Source of the DNA: Candidatus Latescibacterota bacterium
GTDB lineage: Bacteria > Latescibacterota > UBA2968 > UBA8231
Length of the DNA: 36,430 bases
Direction: 5' to 3'
NCBI GenBank assembly: GCA_009691525.1
Contig: SICG01000026.1
Coordinates: forward strand, 1 to 36,430
Part shown: piece after piece, positions 24,232 through 31,363 of the stretch
How the letters are laid out: every line of letters starts with the position of its first letter
How positions within the stretch are numbered: the stretch's first letter is position 1
Program-made: the position numbers and the translations under genes
Notes under the pieces: generated by a model
Database searches by the model: none
What the model saw: the letters and a program-made list of their open reading frames with translations, nothing else
Told to the model about the DNA's origin: nothing

Positions 24232-24259
24232 CTATCCCACTAAAAATACTGATACTTTA
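24232..24259 (-). promoter_or_regulatory. Possible sigma-28 (FliA)-type promoter of the FlgN-kinase-regulator operon
   Basis: On the minus strand TAAAGTAT (24252-24259) matches seven of eight bases of the FliA -35 element TAAAGTTT. Twelve bases later TGGGATAG (24232-24239) retains the GATA core of GCCGATAA. The -35-like element lies inside a palindrome at 24244-24265. The spacing is one base longer than usual for enteric FliA, so this is a candidate only. Confidence 0.35.
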
Positions 24260-24265
24260 GTATTT
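24244..24265. repeat. 22-bp inverted repeat overlapping the putative operon promoter
   Basis: AAATACT and AGTATTT are exact inverted arms of 7 bp separated by eight bases. The position over the putative -35 element would suit an operator. Confidence 0.5.
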
Positions 24266-24313
24266 CACCGTCTCTATGGTGTGGAAGTAGGAAGAACCAC
24301 CGCACCACAGAGG

Positions 24314-24353
24314 AGAGAAATAATTTCCCGATTTTTGCGGAATTTATTTCTCT
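24314..24353. repeat. Long imperfect palindrome between operons
   Basis: AGAGAAATAA (24314-24323) pairs exactly with TTATTTCTCT (24344-24353); inner bases TTTCC and GGAAT extend the stem. It lies 63 bp beyond the end of the 24416 gene. No T-run follows on either strand beyond the stem itself, so it may be a protein-binding site or a bidirectional mRNA end rather than a classical terminator. Confidence 0.5.
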
Positions 24354-24415
24354 GCCTGAATATAGCCAGGAGTTGGCCTGGCCAGCAAGTAGTTTTTACC
24401 CGGAGCCGGGGAGAC

Positions 24416-24898
24416 TCAGGGGGGAGTGGACAGGGTGGAATGACGGCGGAAATGCCGGAGCCGTTCGTCCTTTGAATAAACCGTCCATTTGGGCAGGGCC
24501 CTGATCGGGGGTGCCGGCAGCGCTGAGGGTTGGGTTTGAATCGCGACTGCAGTCTGCTCGATGTTCTGCCAGTGGCGCCGCAGGGCGCGCATCCCCTGGA
24601 TCATCAACCCGAGGGAAATCAATCCCAGAGAAAAGATGCCGAAGCCGATGGCGACCAGATAAAGCAGGTAGCTGGTCCGGCTCAGGAGGGCGCCCAAGCC
24701 CAAGAGCCCGACCAGGAAGAGCAACAGGCCCAGGGCGGACCGGCGGTAATCTCGCCAAAAACTGTGTTGCTGATCCCGCAACTCACTGAGGGTCTGGGCC
24801 GAGGCTGCCCGGTCCAGATGGGGACCCTGCAGGAGCTGGCGCACCCGAGCTGCGGCTTTCTGGTACCCTTCCACCAAGCCCAGCAGCCCGGAAACCAC
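24416..24898 (-). CDS. Hypothetical two-helix inner-membrane protein
   Basis: A 160-residue protein with no family I recognise. Residues 1-50 form an amphipathic helical region (GYQKAAARVRQLLQG, SAQTLSELRDQQHSFW). Two hydrophobic helices follow at about 54-73 (SALGLLLFLVGLLGLGALLS) and 77-100, separated by a very short turn, so both termini should lie on the same side, probably the cytoplasm. The C-terminal 60 residues are basic and proline-containing. The start is GTG at 24898, sharing one base with the stop of the small ORF before it (TAGTG), which points to translational coupling. It could be an accessory subunit for that small membrane protein. Nothing in the sequence identifies a reaction. 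Confidence 0.65.
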   Translation of the reverse strand: MVSGLLGLVEGYQKAAARVRQLLQGPHLDRAASAQTLSELRDQQHSFWRDYRRSALGLLLFLVGLLGLGALLSRTSYLLYLVAIGFGIFSLGLISLGLMIQGMRALRRHWQNIEQTAVAIQTQPSALPAPPIRALPKWTVYSKDERLRHFRRHSTLSTPP

Positions 24899-25047
24899 TA
24901 GGCCGTCCCCAGTACCAGACCGAGGATGCCTTCCCCGAGCACCGGTATGGAAGCCGGGTGCTCGGGGTGGAGGCCCAGGTTGAGAAGGATCTGGCTGCCG
25001 CAGAGCAGGAGGCTACCAGCGGCGAAGGCAAGGGTGAAGCGGTTCAT
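24898..25047 (-). CDS. Small hydrophobic protein (49 residues)
   Basis: This ORF begins at ATG 25047 and ends with TAG at 24898-24900. It encodes a very hydrophobic peptide: MNRFTLAFAAGSLLLCGSQI forms one membrane helix or signal anchor, and IPVLGEGILGLVLGTA a second, shorter one, with LHPEH between them. No homologue is known to me. Support comes from its fit between the omega-like gene (31-bp gap) and the two-helix membrane protein, whose GTG start shares one base with this stop. The ribosome-binding site is weak. A paired small-membrane-protein unit with the downstream gene is plausible but unproven. Confidence 0.5.
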   Translation of the reverse strand: MNRFTLAFAAGSLLLCGSQILLNLGLHPEHPASIPVLGEGILGLVLGTA

Positions 25048-25078
25048 CTGGTACCCGGAAGGTTTCAGGGTTGGCGGT

Positions 25079-25312
25079 TCAGGGATCTACTTGGGGAATA
25101 GTCACGGCGATGTGGTCCAGGGAATAATCCAACAGGGCCCCGACGGTGGGGTTCTGGCCTTCGGTGCTGGTCTCTGGGGCCGCGTCCTGGGCATGGCTGT
25201 TGATATGCCGGGCCCTGATCGACAGCGCGCGACAGGCGATATAGGCGTTGTGGGTTTTTTCGAGCTTGAAATCGACGCCGCGGGCGAACATGGACTTCTC
25301 GACTTCGTTCAT
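25079..25312 (-). CDS. rpoZ: RNA polymerase omega subunit-like protein
   Basis: A 77-residue protein. The segment NAYIACRALSIRARHIN matches the conserved omega helix in which an Asn/Lys-Tyr pair is followed by an Ala-rich helix and RARQIN. After an insert of about 17 polar residues, NPTVGALLDYSLDHI corresponds to the omega segment with a K/N-P-T-x-x-A-L pattern. The insert and overall layout are closer to the omega-like proteins of Bacteroidetes relatives than to E. coli RpoZ. Omega helps assemble the beta-prime subunit of RNA polymerase. The ATG at 25312 has GGAG seven bases upstream, and a promoter candidate lies at 25361-25389. The assignment is by eye and uncertain; a profile search against Pfam RNA_pol_Rpb6 would decide. 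Confidence 0.5.
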   Translation of the reverse strand: MNEVEKSMFARGVDFKLEKTHNAYIACRALSIRARHINSHAQDAAPETSTEGQNPTVGALLDYSLDHIAVTIPQVDP

Positions 25313-25360
25313 GGAAAACTCCTCTGAGGTGGCTGGCTGCAGGGATGACCGAATTAAGAT

Positions 25361-25389
25361 AGTATACTCGCCGCCCTCTTAGTGAGCAA
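25361..25389 (-). promoter_or_regulatory. Putative promoter of the omega-like gene
   Basis: On the minus strand TTGCTC (25384-25389) is followed after 17 bases by TATACT (25361-25366). The -10 matches five of six consensus bases, the -35 only three. The -35 overlaps the end of the DUF1684 gene, so the downstream genes may have their own promoter in addition to readthrough. Confidence 0.4.
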
Positions 25390-26002
25390 GATCCGCGCCA
25401 TAGACTTGTTCACCGGCGGGGATTGGAATGGGAAGGCGATTCTGCGGTGGTGGCAAGGGGCAGACATAGGTGCTGTTGTAAGCGCAGTACGGATTATAAC
25501 TCATATTGAAATCTATTAGATACTGACCCTTTCCCAGTCCGACGACCGGTACATAGCGGCCCCCGCCATAGGTCTGGAGGTTGTTGGTGGCGTCTTTGAA
25601 AAAGACTTCGAGGTCGCCGTTTTCCAAGCTGCGGTAAACCTCCAGCCAGAAGGCTTTTCCCTGGCAATGGACTTGCAGGCGGCCAAATCTTTCCATCGGC
25701 AATGCCTGCCCTTGGTTGGTCGTGGGCACCGAGATCTGTTGGCGGCGTCCGTAGAGCGATAACTCGCCGATGAGGCGAAAGTGGGGGTCGGGCGCAAAAT
25801 AGGACAGCCCGGTGAAGGAGGCCCGCACCTGGACCGGGAGCGGTGAGTTCGGATCATGGCGCAGCAGGCTGTCCTTGAGGGCGCGGAGATGCAAATACTG
25901 GCCGGCGAGGGAATCGGCCGGGTTGGTGGTGCTGGGGGCGGCCCCGGAGGGAAGGACAAGGCCTAGGAGCGCTGCGCAGATCCAGCGCAACAAGCGGCAC
26001 AC
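25379..26002 (-). CDS. Exported DUF1684 family protein
   Basis: About 207 residues. A signal peptide (MCRLLRWICAALLGLVLPSG) leads into a DUF1684 domain. Its hallmark C-terminal blocks are clear: FFKDATNNLQTYGGGRY, YLIDFNMSYNPYCAYNSTYV and CPLPPPQNRLPIPIPAGEQV. The family binds no known ligand; the conserved Asp/Asn/Cys-rich end suggests a small beta-sandwich. I choose GTG 26002 because it gives a well-formed signal peptide and has GAGG six bases upstream. An in-frame ATG at 26131 would add a basic, non-hydrophobic leader and overlap the divergent beta-helix gene's start. The protein is expected in the periplasm or, if the leader cysteines are used, membrane-attached. Its neighbours give no functional hint. 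Confidence 0.82.
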   Translation of the reverse strand: MCRLLRWICAALLGLVLPSGAAPSTTNPADSLAGQYLHLRALKDSLLRHDPNSPLPVQVRASFTGLSYFAPDPHFRLIGELSLYGRRQQISVPTTNQGQALPMERFGRLQVHCQGKAFWLEVYRSLENGDLEVFFKDATNNLQTYGGGRYVPVVGLGKGQYLIDFNMSYNPYCAYNSTYVCPLPPPQNRLPIPIPAGEQVYGADLAH

Positions 26003-26129
26003 TGCGGACCTCGCGGTTGACGGGGAGAGGGGGGTGAGGTATCTTGGCAAACTCTGACCATATAAAAGCACCTCAGCATAAAAAAAGCAACGGCGGGCAC
26101 GAGGGCGTCTACTAGAAGGAGAAGGCTCC

Positions 26130-27374
26130 ATGAAAGAAACGAAACTCAGTCAAAAGCAAGCAGGCAGCGCCGCCGCCATTCAGCGCGCCCTCGATGAATT
26201 GGCAACCACCGGTGGCCGATTGGTGTTGCCGGAGATGGATCTGGAACTGGACCGCAGCCTGCGGCTGCACTCGGGCGTAGAGTTGGTGGGCCAGGGGCCG
26301 ACGACGGTGCTTCGCAAGGGGCCGGGCCGGGTGTACCCCCTTTCCGGGTACCACAACTACGGCATGGCCGATGTGCCGCTCGTCGATGCCAGTGGCCTGG
26401 AGGTGGGTATGACCGTCTCCATCCACGACAACCGCACGCACGGCGGGTTTTACGAGACCTTTGCCACCATTACCTGGATCGAGGACAACTGGGTGGGCCT
26501 CGATCACGGCATCGAGGCCGATTACAGCGGCAGCGAGCAGCCCTGCTTGACCACGGTTTATCCGCTGGTCTGGGGCAATTACGTGCGCGGCGCTGCCCTG
26601 CGCGACCTCCATCTGGAGGGCAACCGGGCCGCCAACGCCAAGGGCATGGGGGGCTGCCGCGGGGCAGCGGTGTACTTCGGCAACAGCCGGGACCTGGAAA
26701 TCACCGGGGTCAGCGAGCGCGACTACTTCGGCGAGGGGCTGGGCTTTCAGATGTGCCGCGACGTACGGGTTCTCCATTGTCGTTTCGACGAAAACACCGG
26801 CAACGGCCTGCACCCGGGGGCCGGCAGCACCAATGCCCTGCTCGAGGATTGTGTCGGGGAGGGCAACGGTCGCAGTGGTTTCTTCTTCTGTGTGCGCGCC
26901 AACCACATCACGGTGCGGCGCGGCACCTTCCGGGGCAACCAATTGGGGATTTCCATCGGCACCCGCGACTGTTACAACCTGGTCGAAGACTGCCAGGTGG
27001 AGGCCAATCGGGGCGCCGGCGTGTTGGTGCGCCAGGGGCCGCACCCCGTCGAGGTGCATTCCTGCCTGATCCGGGGCTGCCGCATCGAGGGCAATGCCCT
27101 GCAGGAGGGGCAGGGGCAGGTGGAGATCTGGGGCGAGGCCCATGACCTGATCTTCGCCGACAACCGGATCGGGGGGGGTAAGGCCGGGGTATGGGTGCAC
27201 GAAAGTGCCCGGGGGATTTATCTAGACAACAACCACTTCGACCTTTGCCATCCAGAGGTGGTTGCCGGCCCGCTGGGCCTGAGCTACAGTATGCCGCAGT
27301 TCGAGCACGGGTACGGCACGGCCGGGGAATCGGCGTTCAGGCATCTGGAGCGCACGAGTTTGTTTCCTCACTAA
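26130..27374 (+). CDS. Right-handed parallel beta-helix protein (pectate-lyase-like fold)
   Basis: A 414-residue protein. The first 50 residues (AAAIQRALDELATTGGRLVLPE) match the usual entry of pectate-lyase-3/NosD-type beta-helices. From about residue 150 short repeats of 22-25 residues recur, with turns such as FDENTGNGLHPGAGS, EGNGRSGFFFCV and FRGNQLGISIGTRDC. These folds bind or cleave polysaccharides. No signal peptide or lipobox is present, which is unusual for the family. The ATG at 26130 has an excellent AGAAGGAG ribosome-binding site. The stop overlaps that of the convergent AICAR formyltransferase gene by three bases. Catalytic residues cannot be assigned, and function as a glycan-active enzyme or a structural protein is open. 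Confidence 0.8.
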   Translation: MKETKLSQKQAGSAAAIQRALDELATTGGRLVLPEMDLELDRSLRLHSGVELVGQGPTTVLRKGPGRVYPLSGYHNYGMADVPLVDASGLEVGMTVSIHDNRTHGGFYETFATITWIEDNWVGLDHGIEADYSGSEQPCLTTVYPLVWGNYVRGAALRDLHLEGNRAANAKGMGGCRGAAVYFGNSRDLEITGVSERDYFGEGLGFQMCRDVRVLHCRFDENTGNGLHPGAGSTNALLEDCVGEGNGRSGFFFCVRANHITVRRGTFRGNQLGISIGTRDCYNLVEDCQVEANRGAGVLVRQGPHPVEVHSCLIRGCRIEGNALQEGQGQVEIWGEAHDLIFADNRIGGGKAGVWVHESARGIYLDNNHFDLCHPEVVAGPLGLSYSMPQFEHGYGTAGESAFRHLERTSLFPH

Positions 27375-28546
27375 TGGTGAAACAGGCGCACGCCCGAGTT
27401 CACCATCACCATGCCGTACTCGTTGGCAGCGGCGATCACCAAATCGTCGCGGAGCGAGCCGCCGGCCTGCACCACGTACTCCACGCCGCTGCGCCGCGCC
27501 CGGTCCAGGCTGTCGCGGAAGGGGAAGTAGGCGTCGGAGCTGAGGGCGACGCCCTGTAACCCGTCCAGCCATTCGCGTTTCTCCTGCGCACTCAGGCGTA
27601 CCGGCACCTGGGCGAAGCTGGCCTCCCAGGCCTGTAACTCCTGCGAGGTGGCGTCTTCCTGCAAGTACAGATCGATGGCGTTGATGCGTTCGGCGCGCTT
27701 GAGTCCTTTGCGGAACTTCAGCTCCAGCACCCTGGGGTGCTGCCGCAAGTGCCAGAGGTCGGCCTTGGCAGCGGCCAGGCGCACGCAGTGGACGCGGGAT
27801 TGCTGGCCGGCACCGATGCCGATGGCCTGGCCGTCTAGGGCCAGGCCCACAGAATTGGATTGGGTGTATTTGATCGCCAGGGTGGCCACCACCAGGTCTC
27901 GCCGGGCGGAGTCGGGCAGATCGCGGCGCTGGGTCACCACCTTGGCGAAAAAGCCGTCATCGGGCATGAACAGATTGCGCGGCTGTTCCAGGGCGAGGCC
28001 AAAGACCTCGCGCAACTCCTGTGGCCCGGGGTCATAGCCGGGGTCGATCTGTAAGATCCGGTAGTCCCCGTCCTTTTTTTTCTTGAGTATCTCCAGGGCC
28101 TCCGCCTCGTACCCGGGGGCGATGACCCCGTCGGAGACTTCGCGCCGGAGGATGCGGGCGGTGGGCACATCCACCGTATCGCTGAGGGAGACCCAGTCGC
28201 CGAAGGAGGCCAAGGGGTCGGCGCCCCTGGCTCTTAGATATGCGGTGGCCAGGGGCGAGAGAGCTTCGTCCTCGGCGAAGTAGGCAGCGCGTAATTGCTC
28301 GTCGAGCGGCACGGCCACCGCGGCGCCGGCCGGGCTGACGTGTTTGAAGGAGGCGGCCGCCGGCAGGTTGAGGACTTGGCGCAATTCGCGCACCAGCTGC
28401 CAGGAATTGAGGGCGTCGAGCAGATTGATATAGCTGGGCGACCCATTGAGAATCTGTAAGGGCAGGGGGCCGCCGTCGCGGCGGAAACAGCGGGCCGGGG
28501 CCTGATGGGGATTGCAGCCGTAGCGCATGTTGAGCTGGTCTGACAT
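27371..28546 (-). CDS. purH: Stand-alone AICAR formyltransferase (PurH C-terminal activity)
   Basis: A 391-residue cytosolic enzyme of purine synthesis. It should transfer the formyl group of 10-formyl-tetrahydrofolate to AICAR, giving FAICAR. The conserved catalytic Lys-His pair is Lys68-His69 in ASFKHVSPAGAAVAVPL. Other family blocks are MRYGCNPHQAPAR at the N terminus, IKYTQSNSVGLALDGQAIGI and the closing SSDAYFPFRDSLDRA with GSLRDDLVI. The IMP cyclohydrolase half of classical bifunctional PurH is absent: the ATG at 28546 (GGAG six bases upstream) starts directly at the transformylase, and the frame further upstream is antisense to dapA. The cyclisation step must be encoded elsewhere. Stand-alone versions of this domain are known in other bacteria. 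Confidence 0.9.
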   Translation of the reverse strand: MSDQLNMRYGCNPHQAPARCFRRDGGPLPLQILNGSPSYINLLDALNSWQLVRELRQVLNLPAAASFKHVSPAGAAVAVPLDEQLRAAYFAEDEALSPLATAYLRARGADPLASFGDWVSLSDTVDVPTARILRREVSDGVIAPGYEAEALEILKKKKDGDYRILQIDPGYDPGPQELREVFGLALEQPRNLFMPDDGFFAKVVTQRRDLPDSARRDLVVATLAIKYTQSNSVGLALDGQAIGIGAGQQSRVHCVRLAAAKADLWHLRQHPRVLELKFRKGLKRAERINAIDLYLQEDATSQELQAWEASFAQVPVRLSAQEKREWLDGLQGVALSSDAYFPFRDSLDRARRSGVEYVVQAGGSLRDDLVIAAANEYGMVMVNSGVRLFHH

Positions 28547-28571
28547 GGCGGCTCCAGAGGGTGAACGCCGG

Positions 28572-28600
28572 TTGACAAAGGTAAGGGGGCTGATTATTAT
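28572..28600 (+). promoter_or_regulatory. Strong sigma-70 promoter of dapA-dapB
   Basis: TTGACA (28572-28577) is followed after exactly 17 bases by TATTAT (28595-28600), giving 11 of 12 consensus positions. Transcription should start near 28607, leaving a leader of about 54 bases before dapA. It lies in the 114-bp region shared with the divergent formyltransferase gene. Confidence 0.75.
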
Positions 28601-28660
28601 GGTTCTCTTTAACTGAGTATAGATTCGCAAAAATAGATCTCCTCTGCAAGGCGGTGAATT

Positions 28661-29698
28661 ATGTTCGCTGGATGTCACACGGCCCTGATTACCCCCATGC
28701 GCGAAGACGGCAGCGTCGATCACGCCGGCCTCGAAAAGCTGATCGAATTCCAGCTTGTCAGCCGCATCCGTGGGGTGCTGGCTGTGGGTACCACCGGCGA
28801 AAGTCCCACCCTGTTCTGGGAGGAGCACAACGACGTGGTGGAGCGCACCTGCAAGCAGGCCAAGGGGCGGGCGCTGACCATTGCCGGCACCGGCAGCAAT
28901 TCTACCCACGAAACCCTGGCCGGCACCGCCCACGCCGCACATGCGGGTGCCGAGGTGGCGCTGCTGGTCGATCCGTACTACAACGGCCCCAGTTCCCTGG
29001 AGATCCGCCGCGAATACGTGGAGCCGGTGGCCCGCGAATTTCCGCAGCTGCAGCTCATCCCCTACATCATTCCGGGGCGCAGCGGCACCATGATGCACCC
29101 CGAGGATCTGGCCATCCTGGCCAGCCAGTATCCCAATGTCTCCTGCGTCAAAGAGGCCACGGGAAATCTTGAGAACATGGCCAAGACCCGCCGGCTCTGC
29201 GGCGAGCAGTTCGCCATCCTTTCGGGGGACGACGACAAGACCGTGGAGATGATGAAGAGTCCCCAGATCAAGGCCTGTGGTGTGATCTCGGTGGCTTCCA
29301 ACGTAATCCCCGGACCCATCCAGCGCCTCACCGAATTGCTCAATGCCGGGGACACGGCCGCTGCTGACAAACTGGCCACCGCCCTGCAGCCCATCTTTGG
29401 GATCATCACCGTGGTAACCACCGAGCAGTCGCCCCGTGGACCGGTGCAGTGCAAAGCCCGCAATCCGCTGGCCATCAAGACCCTGATGAACCTGCTGGGC
29501 ATGCCGGCCGGGCCCTGCCGCCGGCCCCTGGGCAAGATGACCCGGGCCGGCCTCGAGGTGGTGGTTGCGGCTGCCCGCAAGACCCAGCAACTGGACCCGG
29601 CGGTATTGGCGCCGGTGGCTGAGTTCTTCGGCGTCGACATCGAAGCCCGCCTGGCGGACACCCGCTTGGCAGAACGCCTGACCTATGCGTCGTACTGA
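28661..29698 (+). CDS. dapA: 4-hydroxy-tetrahydrodipicolinate synthase (DapA family), long form
   Basis: A TIM-barrel class I aldolase of 345 residues that should condense pyruvate and aspartate semialdehyde in lysine and mDAP synthesis. Key residues are in place: the GTTGE loop with Thr44/Thr45, Tyr107, Tyr135 and Arg140 in PYIIPGRSG, and the Schiff-base Lys164 in SCVKEATGN. The protein is about 50 residues longer than the usual 290, with the extra length in the C-terminal helical region (after ATALQPIFGIITVVTTEQ and at the end). Other members of the superfamily use different aldehydes, but dapB follows 17 bp later, which strongly favours the lysine role. The ATG at 28661 has AAGG about nine bases upstream. 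Confidence 0.9.
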   Translation: MFAGCHTALITPMREDGSVDHAGLEKLIEFQLVSRIRGVLAVGTTGESPTLFWEEHNDVVERTCKQAKGRALTIAGTGSNSTHETLAGTAHAAHAGAEVALLVDPYYNGPSSLEIRREYVEPVAREFPQLQLIPYIIPGRSGTMMHPEDLAILASQYPNVSCVKEATGNLENMAKTRRLCGEQFAILSGDDDKTVEMMKSPQIKACGVISVASNVIPGPIQRLTELLNAGDTAAADKLATALQPIFGIITVVTTEQSPRGPVQCKARNPLAIKTLMNLLGMPAGPCRRPLGKMTRAGLEVVVAAARKTQQLDPAVLAPVAEFFGVDIEARLADTRLAERLTYASY

Positions 29699-29715
29699 GT
29701 ACTGAGGGAAAGATC

Positions 29716-30519
29716 ATGATCGGAACAATCGTCTGCGGGCTGGGCGGCCAGATGGGGCAGCGCCTTGCCAATCTCATCTGCCAAAGCGATGACCTAGAGC
29801 TGGTGGGTGCCACCGAGCGGGCGGGCAGCCCGCTCTTGGGCCGGGATATCGGGGAGGTGTGCGGCAGGGCGGCCACTGGCCGCCAGGTGAGCGGCGACCT
29901 GAGTCAGATCATCAGCGGAGCCCAAGTGGTGATCGATTTCACCATGCCCGAGGCCACCCTAGCCCACAGCGCGGTCTGCGCCAGCGCCGGGGTGGCGATG
30001 GTGGTGGGTACCACGGGCATGAAGCCAGAGCAACTGGACCAGTTTAAACGGGCAGTGCAGCCCATCCCCTGTGTAATGGCCCCCAACTACAGTACCGCTA
30101 TGAACGTGCTCTTCAAGTTGGTAGAAGAGGCAGCGCGAATTCTGGGGGACGATTACGACGTGGAACTGGTCGAGGCGCACCATCACCTGAAGGTGGATGC
30201 ACCCAGCGGCTCGGCGTTGCGCCTGGCCGAGGCGGCAGCCCGCGGCCTGGGGCGCAACCTGGCCGAGGTGGCGGTGTACGGGCGGCAGGGGCAGGTGGGC
30301 AAACGCACCCAGAAGGAGATCGGCATCCACGCCATCCGGGCCGGCGACATCGCCGGTGACCACACCGTGCTCTTCGCCACCCCCGGCGAGTACATCGAAC
30401 TGCGCCACCACGCCACCAGCCGCGATGCCTTTGCGCGGGGCGCACTGCGGGCAGCGCGCTTCGCCGTTCAGGCCAAACCGGGGTTCTATGACATGGGGAA
30501 TGTGCTGGGGATCAGCTGA
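29716..30519 (+). CDS. dapB: 4-hydroxy-tetrahydrodipicolinate reductase
   Basis: A 267-residue NAD(P)H-dependent reductase of lysine/mDAP synthesis. The N-terminal nucleotide-binding motif is GLGGQMGQRLA, the central strand VVIDFTMPEATLAH and VVGTTGMKPEQLDQF follow, and the family signature is intact as VELVEAHHHLKVDAPSGSAL, holding the catalytic His and Lys. MAPNYSTAMNVLF and the C-terminal GNVLGI complete the match. The length is normal. The ATG at 29716 is preceded by GAGGGAAAG and lies 17 bp after dapA, so the two form an operon. The stop TGA abuts the stop of the convergent UVR-motif gene with no intergenic base. Its product feeds the mDAP peptidoglycan implied by mpl. Confidence 0.96.
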   Translation: MIGTIVCGLGGQMGQRLANLICQSDDLELVGATERAGSPLLGRDIGEVCGRAATGRQVSGDLSQIISGAQVVIDFTMPEATLAHSAVCASAGVAMVVGTTGMKPEQLDQFKRAVQPIPCVMAPNYSTAMNVLFKLVEEAARILGDDYDVELVEAHHHLKVDAPSGSALRLAEAAARGLGRNLAEVAVYGRQGQVGKRTQKEIGIHAIRAGDIAGDHTVLFATPGEYIELRHHATSRDAFARGALRAARFAVQAKPGFYDMGNVLGIS

Positions 30520-31308
30520 TCAGGTAGGTCGGCCGGTGTTGGGACCAAGATAGCCGGGCCGCATCGTCTGGATCTTGTCCCGCAGGCGGGCGGCTTCCTC
30601 AAAGTTCTCGGCCTCCACTGCGATGCGCAGATCTCGTTCCAACTGTTCGCGCTGAGACAGGGGTCGCTCTTTTTCCAGTTCCTCCTGCCACTCGCGCAGG
30701 AAGGTTAGTTCGGGCAGGTCTTCCTCGCCCCCTTCTCCCTCCCACTCCTCGACGAAACTCTCGATACGCTCCAGCCCTTCGCGAATCAACTGCAGGGCGC
30801 CCGGGTAGTCTTTCCGGTCCAGCGCCTGCATGCCCCTAGCGCGGGTCTGCATCATGATCGCGTGGGGGTAGTATTGTTCGAAATACCATTTGACTTCGTC
30901 GTTGTCGGCGTAGTTCTGGACCAGGGCGAAGATTTCTAGGTTATGGGCGGTGTCCTGCTCGACCCCGGCGTAATCCTCTAGATGAAAGAGACTGAGGTAG
31001 CGGTAGTAGTACTGCCAGGCCTCCTGAAAGAGATCCTCGCAGGCGTCCTCGTCGATGGCGAATTCCTCTTCCTCCTGACTGCCGAAACGCTGGTGCTCTT
31101 CGAGCATGGCGGCATAGTGGTCGAGCAGCGACTCATGGCCGTACGGGCGCTGGCCGTCGGGCCGGCCCTCGACCTCCAGTTGCAAAATGCCCATGTCGAT
31201 GCGGATCTGGATTTTGTCTTCTCCGTCCTGGGTTTTGATGCGGCGCGCGGAGAATTCGTCCGGATTGAAGGGCCACTCGCTGAGCAGATCGCCGATGTCT
31301 TTTTCCAT
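30520..31308 (-). CDS. Acidic protein with C-terminal UVR (UvrB/UvrC) motif
   Basis: A 262-residue, Glu-rich, largely helical protein. The only recognised element is a C-terminal UVR motif (QREQLERDLRIAVEAENFEE, then AARLRDKIQ), a helical hairpin that mediates UvrB-UvrC contact and also occurs in McsA and several uncharacterised proteins. No zinc-finger cysteine pairs of the McsA type are present. The middle (residues about 85-185) contains TPR-like helices, for example EAWQYYYRYLSLFHLEDY and GMQALDRKDYPGALQLIREG. It should be cytoplasmic. The ATG at 31308 excludes an upstream extension that reads into the NEW3 gene. A DNA-repair or protein-quality-control adaptor role is possible, but nothing here decides it. 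Confidence 0.82.
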   Translation of the reverse strand: MEKDIGDLLSEWPFNPDEFSARRIKTQDGEDKIQIRIDMGILQLEVEGRPDGQRPYGHESLLDHYAAMLEEHQRFGSQEEEEFAIDEDACEDLFQEAWQYYYRYLSLFHLEDYAGVEQDTAHNLEIFALVQNYADNDEVKWYFEQYYPHAIMMQTRARGMQALDRKDYPGALQLIREGLERIESFVEEWEGEGGEEDLPELTFLREWQEELEKERPLSQREQLERDLRIAVEAENFEEAARLRDKIQTMRPGYLGPNTGRPT

Positions 31309-31363
31309 CGCTGGACTCTCGCAGAAAATTAAATCGGAATATAGGCTAAAATAGAGCCAGGCG

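Noticed and set aside
28547-29590. N-terminal extension of the AICAR formyltransferase frame
   Set aside because: The open frame upstream of ATG 28546 is antisense to dapA and does not resemble an IMP cyclohydrolase domain, so it is not a bifunctional PurH.
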